Positions 10,698-21,532 of a stretch of 64,000 nt of DNA are shown here, piece after piece. This DNA comes from Lithodes maja (lineage: Eukaryota > Arthropoda > Malacostraca > Decapoda > Lithodidae): assembly GCA_037953745.1 (NCBI GenBank), contig JBAKBP010003147.1:1-64000 (forward strand), in the 5' to 3' direction. The notes beneath the pieces were generated by a model. That model was not told the origin of the DNA and made no database searches. It worked only from the letters and a program-made list of their open reading frames with translations. Positions within the stretch are counted from its first letter, which is position 1. Every line of letters starts with the position of its first letter. The translations under genes were made by a program, and so were the position numbers.

Positions 10698-10978
10698 TCG
10701 TGCACGGTGTGTGGGTTGAGCAGGAGTAAAATTAGGCTATCATAACGCCGTCCAAAAAGATTATAAAAACAATAAAATAAACGAGAAATTTTTTTTTAGT
10801 TTTGTAAGTCTTTATTGTTGTAGCATGATGCATGCGATATTGTGTTTTATGTATAATTCACACTTCAGTTGTTGTGCACCTTTTGCAGTTAGTGGCAGCT
10901 AAGGGTAGCAGGTCGGTTGGTTGCCTGTCAGATTTTGATAATGCTTCTAAGGTCGATTATCTAAAATCTTGGGGGGGC
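10698..10978 (+). other. 3' untranslated region and polypurine tract of element B
   Basis: About 280 bases without coding. It ends in the purine run CTTGGGGGGG just before the LTR start TGTGACGC, the expected plus-strand primer. Element C has the equivalent CTTGGGGGAGG on the minus strand at 61250-61260. Confidence 0.7.
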
Positions 10979-12789
10979 TGTGACGCACCCAGTGCGTAGC
11001 AACGCAACCTGATTGTACTCCTTGGTACTCCACTGTACCGTCACGGTGCGTGTACCGTGTACCGTGCTGGCTGCTTATATTGAGTGTGACAACGTATAAC
11101 TATGTTCTTTGTATCTCTGCAAAGGTCTCGTCATGTGCTAACCAGTGGTGGGTTTTGTTTTAAGCCATGTCGAGACCTTCCATTTAATATGTAGTATCAA
11201 TAGAGAAGTTGATAGATAAGACAGTGGGAATTCAGAGAGAGAGAGTGAGTTGGACTTCAGAGCGAGAGGGTAGCGGTGCGCCACGCTGCCGGGGGGGTGG
11301 TTGCCAGACGTATGGACCGGTTGGCAGCCCTGCGCTTATAGCTAGGTGCGACAGGGTTGGTAGTACATTGCCGCCTGCCTATGCTGCCTGGGCTGCCCAT
11401 GTTGTCGTACAGCACATTGCCTGGAGGCTCGCTGTGTGCTCTATGACCAGGTTGCCTAGAACCTTTGAGATTCTAACATCCCTTGCCCTCTCTCCCAATT
11501 TCTCACGGTTGCACTCTTTCTCTCTGACGACATTACTCTCATTTCATTCTTCTCTCTATTTAAATGCATACCCTTCCCTTGAGGTCCTAAAGGAGTTTCA
11601 GCACTCACCTCTCGTATTACTCTTAGGACAAGCATATATTTACATGTATTAGATTTAAGGGGTTAATGTGAACAGCGATCTTCTTGATGAGGATAGTTGG
11701 TGAACGTTCTACATGTTCACGAGTTATATGCCCAGCTCATCATCCAATTTGTGACTAGACTAGTGCCATGTGTAAGAGCCCGACCATGCCCAGGAGTTGT
11801 CTGTAGAGGGGCGAGGACTTAGCCTTGATTTGCCTACCGAGCCAGGAGCGAGTGTAGTACCAGAGACTACAGCTCGCTCGTAGTGCCGGTATAGTAGAGT
11901 AACGTAATTTATCTGTCCTTGTGTTCTCTGCAGTCTTTTCCTGGGTTCTCGCTTTCGGTGCTGGGACTCGTTGTTCCTGTGACTTGGCCTGCTAGCTAGA
12001 ACACATGGGGATGATGAGTGGGTTATATCTTTATTTTACTATGCATTGCAGCTCTCTTTAAGTTTATGTATGTAACACTTTACAATACACATTACTCACA
12101 CACAAGACAACACTATTAATACTTTCATGTATCAATTAACTGCACTGTCGTTTTGCTGCTGTGTCCGGAGTTCCGTTGCGTAGGGCGCATACGGACTCAG
12201 AGGGGAGACAGAGTGAGAGAAGCGAAGTAGCCTATGCGGTAGTAGGCTACCGGCGCAGTACTGTTGCCTGCAACCTTTTAGTTATTCCAAGTATAGATTC
12301 ATTATTACAATAAGTGACTACTATTTATGTTCCTTCCATGTGTATTATTAGGTATCTACTGGATCATGAACATCTTGTATGCTACATGCTAGTGCATGTT
12401 AGTAGGGGACAGTTATTCTAGTGCACGCGCTTTCAAGTAGGCGTGTACATTTGTTATTTAGCATTTCACTGTCATACCTTTAGCCTGCTTCTATTCTACA
12501 TTATTAGAGGCTTAATATTAACGTAGTTTCTTGAGTATTGCATTTCTTTAGTAATAACGTAACCTATAAATGTCTGAGGGAGTTTAGCCTCATAGCCTAC
12601 CCCTGTTGTACACTTTCGCCGAGTTAAGGTACCTCGTTACCATAGACGATAACTCTGTAGGGCGTTGGTGCTTTTGTTGTCTGGAGCATATAGTATTTGG
12701 GACTGGAATCGAGCGTGTCGTTGTCACATAAGCCATTTCTGTCCTACGATCAAGAATCCCGAATATGTATTGCCGATCCAGCCGTAACA
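10979..12789 (+). repeat. 3' LTR of gypsy element B
   Basis: 1811 bp, starting TGTGACGCACCC and ending CCGTAACA. Its last 405 bases are repeated at 4950-5354. The ends resemble those of LTRs A and C but the bodies differ, so B belongs to a related, separate family. A 147-aa open frame at 11209-11652 has no recognisable domain and is probably chance. Confidence 0.88.
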
Positions 12790-12805
12790 ATATATATATA
12801 TATAT
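12790..12805. repeat. (TA)n tract
   Basis: Short alternating TA run between the 3' LTR of B and the large palindrome. It may be the insertion target of one or both. Confidence 0.8.
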
Positions 12806-13757
12806 AATAAATAAGATGACGAGAGCAAACATCAACTCCATTTTCATTGTTTATTAATTAAGCTTTGACAATATTTCGAACAACTCTGTTCATCATCAGG
12901 TGAAACACCAACGATCCTAGAAAACAAACATGATATCTGTTAAAACGTTGTATTTAATATATGGATCTATTTAAACAAGTTTAATGTGACAATTCTACAT
13001 AATACTTTACTTAAAACTGCTAGACTATAAGTTAATAATTGAAAACAATAACAAGATTTACAAGAATATTACATAATCCTAACTTCATAAACCTGAACAT
13101 GTAATACAAAATATAAAATAACATGCAACAAACCATTTCGACCTGCACCTTACGACTATTCCGGGAGAACTAACTAGATTAACTGACTATAGACATTATA
13201 TATAGCAAGGGATCCTAAAGCCCCAAACTATCAATTACCTGAGCACTGAGTTTAGGTTCGGTTTGAGTTTGTCTATGAAATATTTCATAGACAAACTCAA
13301 ACCGAACCTAAACTCAGTGCTCAGGTAATTGATAGTTTGGGGCTTTAGGATCCCTTGCTATATATAATGTCTATAGTCAGTTAATCTAGTTAGTTCTCCC
13401 GGAATAGTCGTAAGGTGCAGGTCGAAATGGTTTGTTGCATGTTATTTTATATTTTGTATTACATGTTCAGGTTTATGAAGTTAGGATTATGTAATATTCT
13501 TGTAAATCTTGTTATTGTTTTCAATTATTAACTTATAGTCTAGCAGTTTTAAGTAAAGTATTATGTAGAATTGTCACATTAAACTTGTTTAAATAGATCC
13601 ATATATTAAATACAAAGTTTTAACAGATATCATGTTTGTTTTCTAGGATCGTTGGTGTTTCACCTGATGATGAACAGAGTTGTTCGAAATATTGTCAAAG
13701 CTTAATTAATAAACAATGAAAATTGAGTTGATGTTTGCTCTCGTCATCTTATTTATT
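12806..13757. repeat. Near-perfect 952-bp palindrome (foldback element)
   Basis: Two 476-bp arms meet at a centre between 13281 and 13282 with no spacer. I noticed only two mismatches between the arms. Each arm contains, near its outer part, CTGATGA followed by a 5-bp hairpin and GAAA (plus strand 13664-13689; minus strand 12899-12874), resembling a hammerhead ribozyme core as found in Penelope-like terminal repeats. There is no coding capacity. It could be a foldback/long-inverted-repeat transposon, two head-to-head terminal repeats, or an assembly fold-back artefact. Confidence 0.85.
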
Positions 13758-13796
13758 CTGAAGATCCGGTACCCTAGCGGCCAACCTACTACTGAT

Positions 13797-13798
<2 letters not shown>

Positions 13799-13838
<40 letters not shown>
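13799..13838. repeat. (TA)n microsatellite
   Basis: Uninterrupted alternating TA run of about 40 bases between two inverted-repeat elements. Confidence 0.9.
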
Positions 13839-13840
<2 letters not shown>

Positions 13841-13874
13841 ATATTGACTGGTTGCATGGAAAGCGCAGTTTACA

Positions 13875-14371
13875 CAGGAATAACAGGACCAGGGTTATGA
13901 CAAACATCTTGGAGGCAGAAGATTATTAAGTCGATTACGTTTCGGACATCTCTACGTCCATCTTCAGGTCTATAAAGCAGAAGTGAACACAATATTTACA
14001 AACATGTAGAAAATAAAATAATGTGGGCAAAGAAAGCCAAAATATCAGAAACTCTCAGAAAAATCAACTAAAAATGTAATACCAGAAAAAGTTATTACAG
14101 AGACAATTGAAATGGTAAAGGACATAATTTATATTTAGGATTAAAATATAGATAAATAAAATTTAGGTCGTTAACGTTACTCTAAGTTATTATAAACAAA
14201 ATATCAATACTTTAAAAGCAAAAAAGGGGGGCAGAGGTTTCGTTATCACCTATGCTAGGGCGTACCATGCTTGATGAATGTTCTAAAGAGCATTCATCAA
14301 GCTATGGTAAATATGGTTAATAAACTTCTGCCTGCAAGATGTTTGTCATAACCCTGGTCCTGTTATTCCTG
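13875..14371. mobile_element. Non-autonomous element with about 47-bp terminal inverted repeats
   Basis: The left end CAGGAATAACAGGACC is matched inverted at the right end over about 47 bases with one mismatch seen. An internal hairpin lies at 14266-14308. On the minus strand near 13967-13940, CTGAAGA, a GGAC/GTCC hairpin and CGAAA form a second hammerhead-like motif. No ORF. The class is uncertain: a MITE-like DNA element or a Penelope-derived repeat. Confidence 0.65.
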
Positions 14372-14372
14372 A

Positions 14373-14395
14373 ATATATATATATATATATATATA
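14373..14395. repeat. (TA)n microsatellite at the left transposon edge
   Basis: TA run directly adjoining the left end of the mariner-like element. A similar run adjoins its right end, so the transposon probably inserted at a TA within this microsatellite. Confidence 0.85.
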
Positions 14396-14419
14396 CAGGG
14401 TGATTCAGAACTAATGTCA

Positions 14420-15122
14420 AAAAATGACAACACATATTCATGAGGTGGAGATGCGTATATTTCTTTCTATGACTTTTTCCCTAAAGTGTATGGAAAACTA
14501 GTTAAATTTACTTAATTAAATCTAGCGAACTTATCCAATGCCTTGCCAGTGATATTATAGGCAGGAATCAGAACACATTACCCCCTCCCCCCCCCCCCCC
14601 CCCACGCCCACCCCTCCTACTCTTCACCACCCCTACTCCTCTACTCGGCTCCACTCAGTTAACGACCAGCTTCACACTGTTCGTAGTTCGAGACCCGTTA
14701 TTTTGAAGCATTTCACAAAATGCAATTATCAGAATATCATCCTTGTCAGAGACCGACCTTCCTAATTTAATGAGTTACTTGACAGTCTAGTCGGGTGGTT
14801 GTTATTCGGTGGTACACTCTACATCAATAATCCTGTCCCAAAACGAACTTTAGACATCAAAATGAACCTTCGAAATTCCAATATTAGGTAGAGAATGTAT
14901 GAAAAGATTCGGTTCAGTTCGGGACAGCTTCAAAGATTTAAGAACAGGATTAATGTCGTAGAGTGTACAGCCGTGCCTGATAATCCTTGACCAGTGTTGG
15001 CAGTGATTTGCCATTAATCCCTGGTCAAGGATTATCAGCCACGACTGTACATATAGAATAGCTGATTATTATTTATCTGATAAATTTACTTTACATAATT
15101 TTCCAAATTATTTATTTTTACA
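14420..15122. other. Non-coding left arm of the mariner-like element with inverted repeats and a poly-C run
   Basis: No gene is seen. A C-rich run lies near 14580-14603. Two inverted-repeat pairs occur: 14811-14840 with 14943-14968, and 14965-14994 with 15021-15050 (30 bases, two mismatches). They look like another small foldback insertion. Confidence 0.6.
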
Positions 15123-15388
15123 TTAACCCGTGGAGCCCCAGCGACGCGTCTGACGCGTCGGCTATGTATGTAACGCACAGCCCCAGAGACGCGCCTAACG
15201 CGTCACCCTTATAGCTCCAGTCGTAAGTCTCAGAATGGTTCTAGATTTATATGGGAACTACTTTGTGATCCGGCGGACTACTTCCAAAACGTTTTGTCCA
15301 TACGCACGCGCGCGCGGGGACGGGAGAGGGCACCCGCCTTCCCACACCTCATGGTCAGTTTACCGCGCACCCTCTCGAGTGAAACACC

Positions 15389-18010
15389 ATGTCTCGACGT
15401 TATAGTGCCCGCCTTACCCGCCCCTGCAGTACAGAGGAGGTCATGGATATACTGTACGACACTGACAGCCCTGATAGTGACACTGACTCGGCATTGGACG
15501 AGTCTGGAGACGAGTATGCCCCCTCCCAAGCCGAAATAAGAGAGCTAGAGGAAGAGCTTGCTCAGATTCCTGTCAGGCAGCGTAGGCCGTCACAAAGACA
15601 GCAAGGGGCAAGTGCACCTCCCCGCCGCCCACTTCCCCAAGACCCCACTGAATCCTCATCAAGTGGGGAAGAGGTTGTTGTTGCAGATGAACCTGCTGAC
15701 CCTCAAAATTACGTGCGTGTGCCTGGGGAAGAACGAAAGGGATTGAAGAGAAGAAGGGGCGAGTCTGGGAGTGAAGAGGAGGTACCCCCACAACCCCGCC
15801 TGCCTTCTCCCCCACTTCGCATAATCTCCCCACTCAAGAAAAATACCCCTGGGAGGTTCTATGGTCGTCATAAACCTAGTGACAAACAACAACGTGGTGA
15901 TGGAGAAATGGCACAACGTGGTGCGAGACAAAGGCAGTCACGTGATCCAAAACGATCCCTCTTCCCTCCTGACCAAGAGCACGAGGGGGTGGATGAGTCA
16001 CCACCACCACCACCACCACTACTACTACCAGACTCTCCGCCTCGCCATTCTTCCCCCCCACTATCACCTTCAGGCTCCATCCCGTACACCCCACCACGAA
16101 TGTCTCCCTCACCTGAACAAGGCCCCTCCCGCGCCACTGCATTATCACCAGCCTCTCCACAACGCCCCGATCTGCCCCAACGCCCTGCAAGCAAACGACG
16201 TGGGCGTGTCATATCTCGCGGGCGTGCCACCCGCGGCCGAATGCAGAAGGTGAAGCAAATCAGACGCCCCAGCAACGACTCGAGCTCTAGATCTAGCTCT
16301 CGATCAAGTTCGAGGTCTAGCTCCAGACCCAGGTCCACCTCTCGCCCACGCCGCCCACGCTCCACCCGCACCCGCCCAACCCGCCCCGGTGCCCCTGACG
16401 ATGGCCCTGATGATCCCGATGCCCCATCTAGCGACGACGAAGGCGCTGATAGGTGGGATTGGGTGGATGGGGAGAATTATCTACCAGGACAATACCACTT
16501 TTTGGGGGCAGCTGAGGCCGGCCCTACCATGCCCAATCGTGGACCTGACACCACAAGACTGGGTGTTTTTCTGCAGTTCTTCACTGACAACCTTGTCGGC
16601 TTGATTGTTGACCAGACGAACTGGTACAACTATTATTTTATGGCAGGGAAGGTGCAGAAGACGAACTCGGCACGTCTCTCATGGGTGGAATTGTCTTCCG
16701 ATGAGTTCTACGCATTCCTGGCACTGGTCATCCTGATGGGGGTCACCAAGAAGACGTCTCTCAGGAAGTACTGGTCATGTGATCCCCTCATCGCAACCCC
16801 CTTCTTTGGGAAAGTCATGAGCAGGAATAGATTCACGGCAATCATGGGAAACCTGCACTTTATTGATAGCCTGGCAAGCCACACCAGGAACCAGGAACGC
16901 CCCAGGAATACCAAAGACCCGATGGAGAGGATAAGACCTATATTTGAATACCTCAAAACTAAGTTTGCAGCCTCCTTCAAACCTCACCAAAAACTCATCA
17001 TTGATGAGAGTCTGGTGCTGTGGAGGGGGAATATTAGCATCCGACAGTACATCCCCAGCAAGCGTCACCGTTATGGCCTGAAACTGTTCGTGATGTGCGA
17101 CTGCAAAACCGGCTACATCCAGGACATCATCCTCTACATGGGCAAGGTCACTGAACTGGTGGAGGAGAGGACATATGGGATATCTGGGGCCGTTGTCATC
17201 ACCATGTTGGAGGGATATTTGGACAGGGGCCACATCTTGTACCTCGACAACTGGTACACCAGCCCTTCCCTTGCCAAATTCCTGTACAGCAGAAACACTG
17301 GCGTCTGTGGCACCGTCAGGAGGAATCGTGTCTACATGCCAGAGCTACCCGAAAGGCGGGAGAAGGGCTCCATCATCCACCTCCAGGCAAATAATATCTT
17401 GATGCTCTCGTGGATGGACAATCGTGACGTCAATATCCTCACCAGTATCCACCTGCCCCGCTTAGAGGACACCAAACGCCGTGACAGAGCCACAGGTGAG
17501 GCGGTCAAAAAACCAGTTGCAATCATTGACTACAACATCAACATGCGGCTGGTTGACAAGTCTGACTCTGTCATATCGTCGGTCGAGTGTGCCAGGAAGA
17601 CGATGAGGTGGTATAAAAAACTATTTTTCCACCTACTCGACCTCACCCTCTACAACTGCCACATCCAATATCATGAAATAACAGGTGAAGTTGAGACGAT
17701 GGAGTCGTACTGCATCGAACTTGCACGGGAGCTTCTGTTCTTCTTCAGGGAAGGTCCACGCCGCCAGCAACGTCCCGCAGCTCGTTTTCAAGCACCAGAA
17801 GGCCCCGCCAGACTGACACAACGCCACTTTTGCGATTTTGTCCCGCCAACCGAAGCAACATCCAACCCACGCAGACGGTGTCATGTGTGTCGCAACACAG
17901 GCAGACGCTCACCAAAACGGACAGACACCCGGACGATATGTGAAGAATGTGATGTGGGACTGTGTTTTCCCACCTGCTTCAGGGATTATCACACCCTCGA
18001 GCACTTCTAA
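15389..18010 (+). CDS. piggyBac transposase
   Basis: Intact 873-aa ORF from an ATG in a good context (CACCATGT). Residues 1-380 are low-complexity, rich in Ser, Pro, Arg and acidic residues, including an SR-dipeptide run near 294-312; this N-terminal part is longer than in classical piggyBac (about 600 aa in total). The DDE domain follows with likely catalytic D539 (IIDESLVLW), D620 (YLDNWYTS), D723 and D726 (LVDKSD). The spacings of 81 and 103 residues are close to those in the moth enzyme. The last 45 residues hold a Cys/His-rich zinc-binding domain (RRCHVCRN... CEEC... CFPTC). It would cut and paste the element at TTAA. An AATAAA-like signal lies near 18095. Confidence 0.93.
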   Translation: MSRRYSARLTRPCSTEEVMDILYDTDSPDSDTDSALDESGDEYAPSQAEIRELEEELAQIPVRQRRPSQRQQGASAPPRRPLPQDPTESSSSGEEVVVADEPADPQNYVRVPGEERKGLKRRRGESGSEEEVPPQPRLPSPPLRIISPLKKNTPGRFYGRHKPSDKQQRGDGEMAQRGARQRQSRDPKRSLFPPDQEHEGVDESPPPPPPLLLPDSPPRHSSPPLSPSGSIPYTPPRMSPSPEQGPSRATALSPASPQRPDLPQRPASKRRGRVISRGRATRGRMQKVKQIRRPSNDSSSRSSSRSSSRSSSRPRSTSRPRRPRSTRTRPTRPGAPDDGPDDPDAPSSDDEGADRWDWVDGENYLPGQYHFLGAAEAGPTMPNRGPDTTRLGVFLQFFTDNLVGLIVDQTNWYNYYFMAGKVQKTNSARLSWVELSSDEFYAFLALVILMGVTKKTSLRKYWSCDPLIATPFFGKVMSRNRFTAIMGNLHFIDSLASHTRNQERPRNTKDPMERIRPIFEYLKTKFAASFKPHQKLIIDESLVLWRGNISIRQYIPSKRHRYGLKLFVMCDCKTGYIQDIILYMGKVTELVEERTYGISGAVVITMLEGYLDRGHILYLDNWYTSPSLAKFLYSRNTGVCGTVRRNRVYMPELPERREKGSIIHLQANNILMLSWMDNRDVNILTSIHLPRLEDTKRRDRATGEAVKKPVAIIDYNINMRLVDKSDSVISSVECARKTMRWYKKLFFHLLDLTLYNCHIQYHEITGEVETMESYCIELARELLFFFREGPRRQQRPAARFQAPEGPARLTQRHFCDFVPPTEATSNPRRRCHVCRNTGRRSPKRTDTRTICEECDVGLCFPTCFRDYHTLEHF

Positions 18011-18871
18011 GTGTTCAAAGTGTTCAAAGACTGCGATAAAAGACGCTATAATGTAATACTAACAGTGTACAGTATATAAAAGACGCAAAAAGTGAATAAA
18101 AAACAGTGTGTATATATATATATATAATTTACAAGTTCAAAGTACCGAACAATATAAAACACTAAGTAAATTCTAAACTTATAAAAGTGTGTGCAAATAA
18201 TTATAAGAGTACGAGACAATAAGTGCGTAAAACAACGTATATACACCTCATAATCTTAGGTAAAACAATGAACAACTACAAATAATTCAATGAAAAGGAG
18301 AGACAGAGTGACCTTGAGTGAAAGTGACAGCCAGACAGAGAAAGAAAGAGGGAAGGGTGCTGTGGAATGTGGGTCACTCGGTCCGCTGTCTGGCCGTGTG
18401 TTCGTACGTGCATTTTGTTATTGTCCTGAGCAAAGATGGCCGCCCAAGATGGCCGCCATCACCATGGCAACGGGGACGCTAACACTCGTGCGCACTTGTA
18501 ATACTTGAATGAAGTCACTTATCACACTACAACTTCAGTTATATTGACATTATGTGATATACAAAGACATTCTATGAACTCTGAAGTGCACTTTATGTCC
18601 GAGAGGTGCAAAATAAGTCATGCTGCCTGGCAGCTGGCAACTGGCTGCTGGCGCGGGAGATTTGAAATGGCGCTAAGGCTCCTCTGAGGCTGGGGACCCC
18701 CACTACCTCCCAGGACCCCCAAATGGCCTAGGTAAGTACTTTTTTCACATTTCTTCATGTCTATCATTATTTTTTAACACATTCTGATATATTTATAAAA
18801 AAAAAAAAAAAATGGAAAATTGCCCGGGTTCTGGTGCGCAAAAATATTAAAACCGGCCGGGGCTGTACGGG
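18011..18871 (+). other. 3' non-coding part of the piggyBac element
   Basis: AT-rich, then GC-rich near 18360-18730, with AAGATGGCCGCC-like motifs repeated near 18434 and 18446. No second gene seen. The right terminal inverted repeat is at the end. Confidence 0.6.
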
Positions 18872-18889
18872 TTAAATCTAAACAATGGT

Positions 18890-19340
18890 ATCCAAGAACT
18901 AGAAAAGCACTCAGAGAGCGCAGACCTCCACCAAGGCCGCTCAATCTTCCATCTGTTCCTTATCCCATTTCTGACAATCCCTGAAAATTTCATCAAAATC
19001 CGTTCAAAATTGTTTAGGGCCGTGGCAGAGGTCTGGGTACCTGAGTGCCTGATCACCCCCCAAATTGAATCAGTTGTTCCTTATACCATTTCTGACAATC
19101 CATGAAAATGTGAGCAAAATCCGTCCATAACTTTTTAGGGCCGTGGCGGAGGTCTGCGCTCCCGAGTGCCCCATCACACCCAAAATCTAATCATTAGTTC
19201 CTTATACCATTTCTGACTATCCCTGAAAATTTGAGCTAAATCCATCCATAACCTTTCTGAGTTATCTTGGTAACAAACTCACAGACAGGCAGACAAACAA
19301 AACAACACCGGTAAAAACATAACCTCCTGGCGGAGGTAAT
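18890..19340. repeat. Interspersed repeat with three tandem sub-units and an end hairpin
   Basis: A unit of roughly 110-140 bases containing TTCCTTATaCCATTTCTGAC, CCNTGAAAATTT and TTTAGGGCCGTGGC occurs three times with divergence. The block ends in the hairpin ACCTCC-TGGC-GGAGGT near 19323-19338. I recall similar CCTCCTGGCGGAGGTAAT ends as dispersed repeats in aquatic animal genomes, but I cannot name the family. Confidence 0.55.
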
Positions 19341-19647
19341 AAACACTAATAATTTGTTCCCCAAAGTAAACCGGCTTAACTGCTGTTTATGGTTAATACT
19401 GTACACTAGGAACAAATACAAAATACGTGCTTCACATATTAGTTTATTTTTCCAGTAACTGTTTTCTTACATGCGATAGGTGACGGATGAACAAAGTTAA
19501 TGTTATGTATTCTGTACTGCTATGTTATTAGTAAAACATAATTATGAATGTAAGTAATAAAGTAATAAGGTAAAATAAAATAATAAACGAATGAACCAAG
19601 AGCTCGCAATGCCCCATCATAAGCCTAGATTTAGACTACCTCCAGTG

Positions 19648-19685
<38 letters not shown>

Positions 19686-19729
19686 AGTAAGTTTAGAAAT
19701 TGCAACCAAGTTTGAAGTCGTTTTACATC
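19341..19729. other. AT-rich non-coding stretch with (GA)n microsatellite
   Basis: No gene seen. A (GA)n run of about 30 bases lies at 19652-19682, downstream of the transposase stop. Confidence 0.6.
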
Positions 19730-20833
19730 TTAGAGCAGGTGTTCAATGTGACCACCATCAGCCTCAATACATACATTATAGTGACGGATCAAGGATCTTT
19801 GAACCCTCTCCAATATCTCAGGAGTTTCACGAATTTTGGTACACCCATCTAGAATTCTCTGCATCAGATCCTGTTCATTGGTAACTGGAGTTTGATACAC
19901 AAGGGATTTAAGGTGACCCCACAAGAAGAAATCCGCTGGATTCAAATCTGGCGATCTGGCTGACCATGAAATGGGGCCACCTCGCCCTATCCACCTGCCG
20001 GCAAAATTGTTATTAAGGTACTCCCTGACTCGAAGGCTGTAATGAGCAGGAGCACCATCATGCATTAGCCACAGCTGACGTCTTATTCCTAAGGGAATGT
20101 TATCAAGGAAGACTGGCAAAGAGTCTTGTAGAAATTCTAAATATTTGACACCTGTCAGAGTACCCTTCAAAACATGTGGGCCTAATAGGTGGCTACTAAT
20201 CACTCCACACCAAATGTTAATGGAAAATCTTTGCTGATACGCATGGGGCCAGGTGACATGTGGATTTTCATCATCCCAGTAATGCAGGTTGTGTGTATTA
20301 AACATACCATCCCTGGAAAAGGTACACTCGTCAGTAAATTACACACTCTTTGGGAAACTGCGATTTTGGGTAACATTTTCGAGAAACAATTGACAATATT
20401 CTCGTCGCCTTGGATAATCGTTGGGATGTAAAGCTTGAACCCGCTGAAAGTGGTATGGGTAAAGCAGTTGATCGTGTAACGTTCTCCATACTGTTGACTG
20501 ACTTAATATTAAATCATGGGCAACTGCAAGAGTGCTTGTACGGGGATTATTTCCCACAGCATCCAGGATTAGCTCCTCTTCATGTGGTGTGATGTCACGT
20601 GGCCTTCCAGTCTCCTCCATCCGTGGTCTAACACTGCCACGCTCCCGAAGCCTCCTATCTATGCCGCAAAATGTTCTGGGCCATGGATGTTGCTGTCGTA
20701 GGGGAAAACGTGCTGCATAAATCCGTGATGCCTCTAGACTGTTCCCATTTGCTGCACCATAAGCCATCTGCATATTCTTGGAAGGTGAACCTTTGCATGT
20801 TTCCGGCTTGCCTGTAATCATAAAAGTTTGCAT
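19730..20833 (-). pseudogene. Tc1/mariner-superfamily transposase, one nonsense codon
   Basis: One frame of 368 codons broken only by an in-frame TAA near 20339-20341, just before FTDECTF, which holds the first catalytic Asp. The N-terminal half has helix-turn-helix-like sequence and a GRPRDITPHEE linker (minus strand 20833-20342). The C-terminal half (20305-19730) has WDDENPHV, IWCGVI, MHDGAPAHYS and SPDLNPADFFLWG, with 36 residues between the second and third catalytic Asp by my count. It resembles the arthropod transposases with WIGRRGPI-like motifs. A single base change inactivates it, so the copy is fairly young. Confidence 0.85.
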
Positions 20834-21528
20834 TGTGAGCCCCCCTACATTAAGTCTCTTTGTAATCTGTGCATTTTAACATTTGATGTTCTGTTGATAC
20901 ATACACTTAAATTACTCTATCGCGCGTGTGCATCGTTAAAATAGTTATGCATATCGCTGCATAAGGAACGAGACCAAGCATCACAGGAGACTGTGCATAG
21001 TAAGAAAATTGTGAATAACATTGCAGAATGTTATCCCAAGAAGTAGTTGGATTAATTTCATTGATATGATTATGTGTACGGTCACTCATCACTAGCATCA
21101 TTCAAGGCCAGATGAAATACTTATAAAACATTGGGTGGGTATACATGCAATGACGCTAACCTCTAGGTGCAATTACAATAATAAAGGATTATCGAGATAA
21201 GTATTGTTCATATTCCTTTCTGACTCAATTTTAACTTAAAGATTTCTATTATTGTGTGTTCATAAATAAAATTATGAAAAAATAGATATTGCTACGTTAG
21301 CTTACACATACGGTAAGAATTTGTGTATGTGAAATTATACCGCACAGTTTCTATGTAATTCTAGCAACGGCATGAGGTAGGCTATTTCTTTGGAGTTTAT
21401 GTTCAAAGAAAATTTAATAATATTTACTTTAACTAACTCTGCTATTATCGCTACTAAATATTGAAAATTATGAATAAATATTATCACAATATTATTTTCA
21501 TAATTCAGTAGGCTACATTATCCTCTCA
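20834..21528. other. Non-coding interior of the mariner-like element
   Basis: AT-rich sequence upstream of the transposase start. No gene or known repeat recognised; a transposase promoter would be expected here. Confidence 0.5.
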
Positions 21529-21532
21529 TTAA

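Larger units (their letters stand above)
4950..12789 (+). mobile_element. Ty3/gypsy LTR retrotransposon B (Gmr1-like domain order)
   Basis: The parts are a 5' LTR remnant, PBS at 5358, a short leader, a single intact gag-pol ORF (5598-10697), a 280-bp 3' untranslated stretch, a polypurine tract and a complete 3' LTR. The two LTR copies differ at about two of 405 aligned bases, so insertion was recent on the family's time scale. Reverse transcriptase and integrase motifs are Ty3/gypsy in type, but integrase precedes reverse transcriptase. The right flank is a (TA)n tract. Confidence 0.9.
15127..18871 (+). mobile_element. Complete piggyBac-type DNA transposon
   Basis: 3745 bp flanked on both sides by TTAA (15123-15126 and 18872-18875), the hallmark piggyBac target. 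The ends are imperfect inverted repeats: CCCGTGGAGCCCC on the left and CCCGTACAGCCCC read inward from the right. Just inside the left end, a GC-rich unit containing GACGCGTCTGACGCGTC is repeated in variant form at 15181-15206, a possible transposase binding site. It carries one uninterrupted transposase ORF. It lies inside the mariner-like element and is therefore younger than it. Confidence 0.9.

Noticed and set aside
11209..11652. 147-codon frame in the 3' LTR of element B
   Set aside because: No recognisable domain, lies inside an LTR; the part of LTR B at this position is not present in the 5' remnant for comparison.
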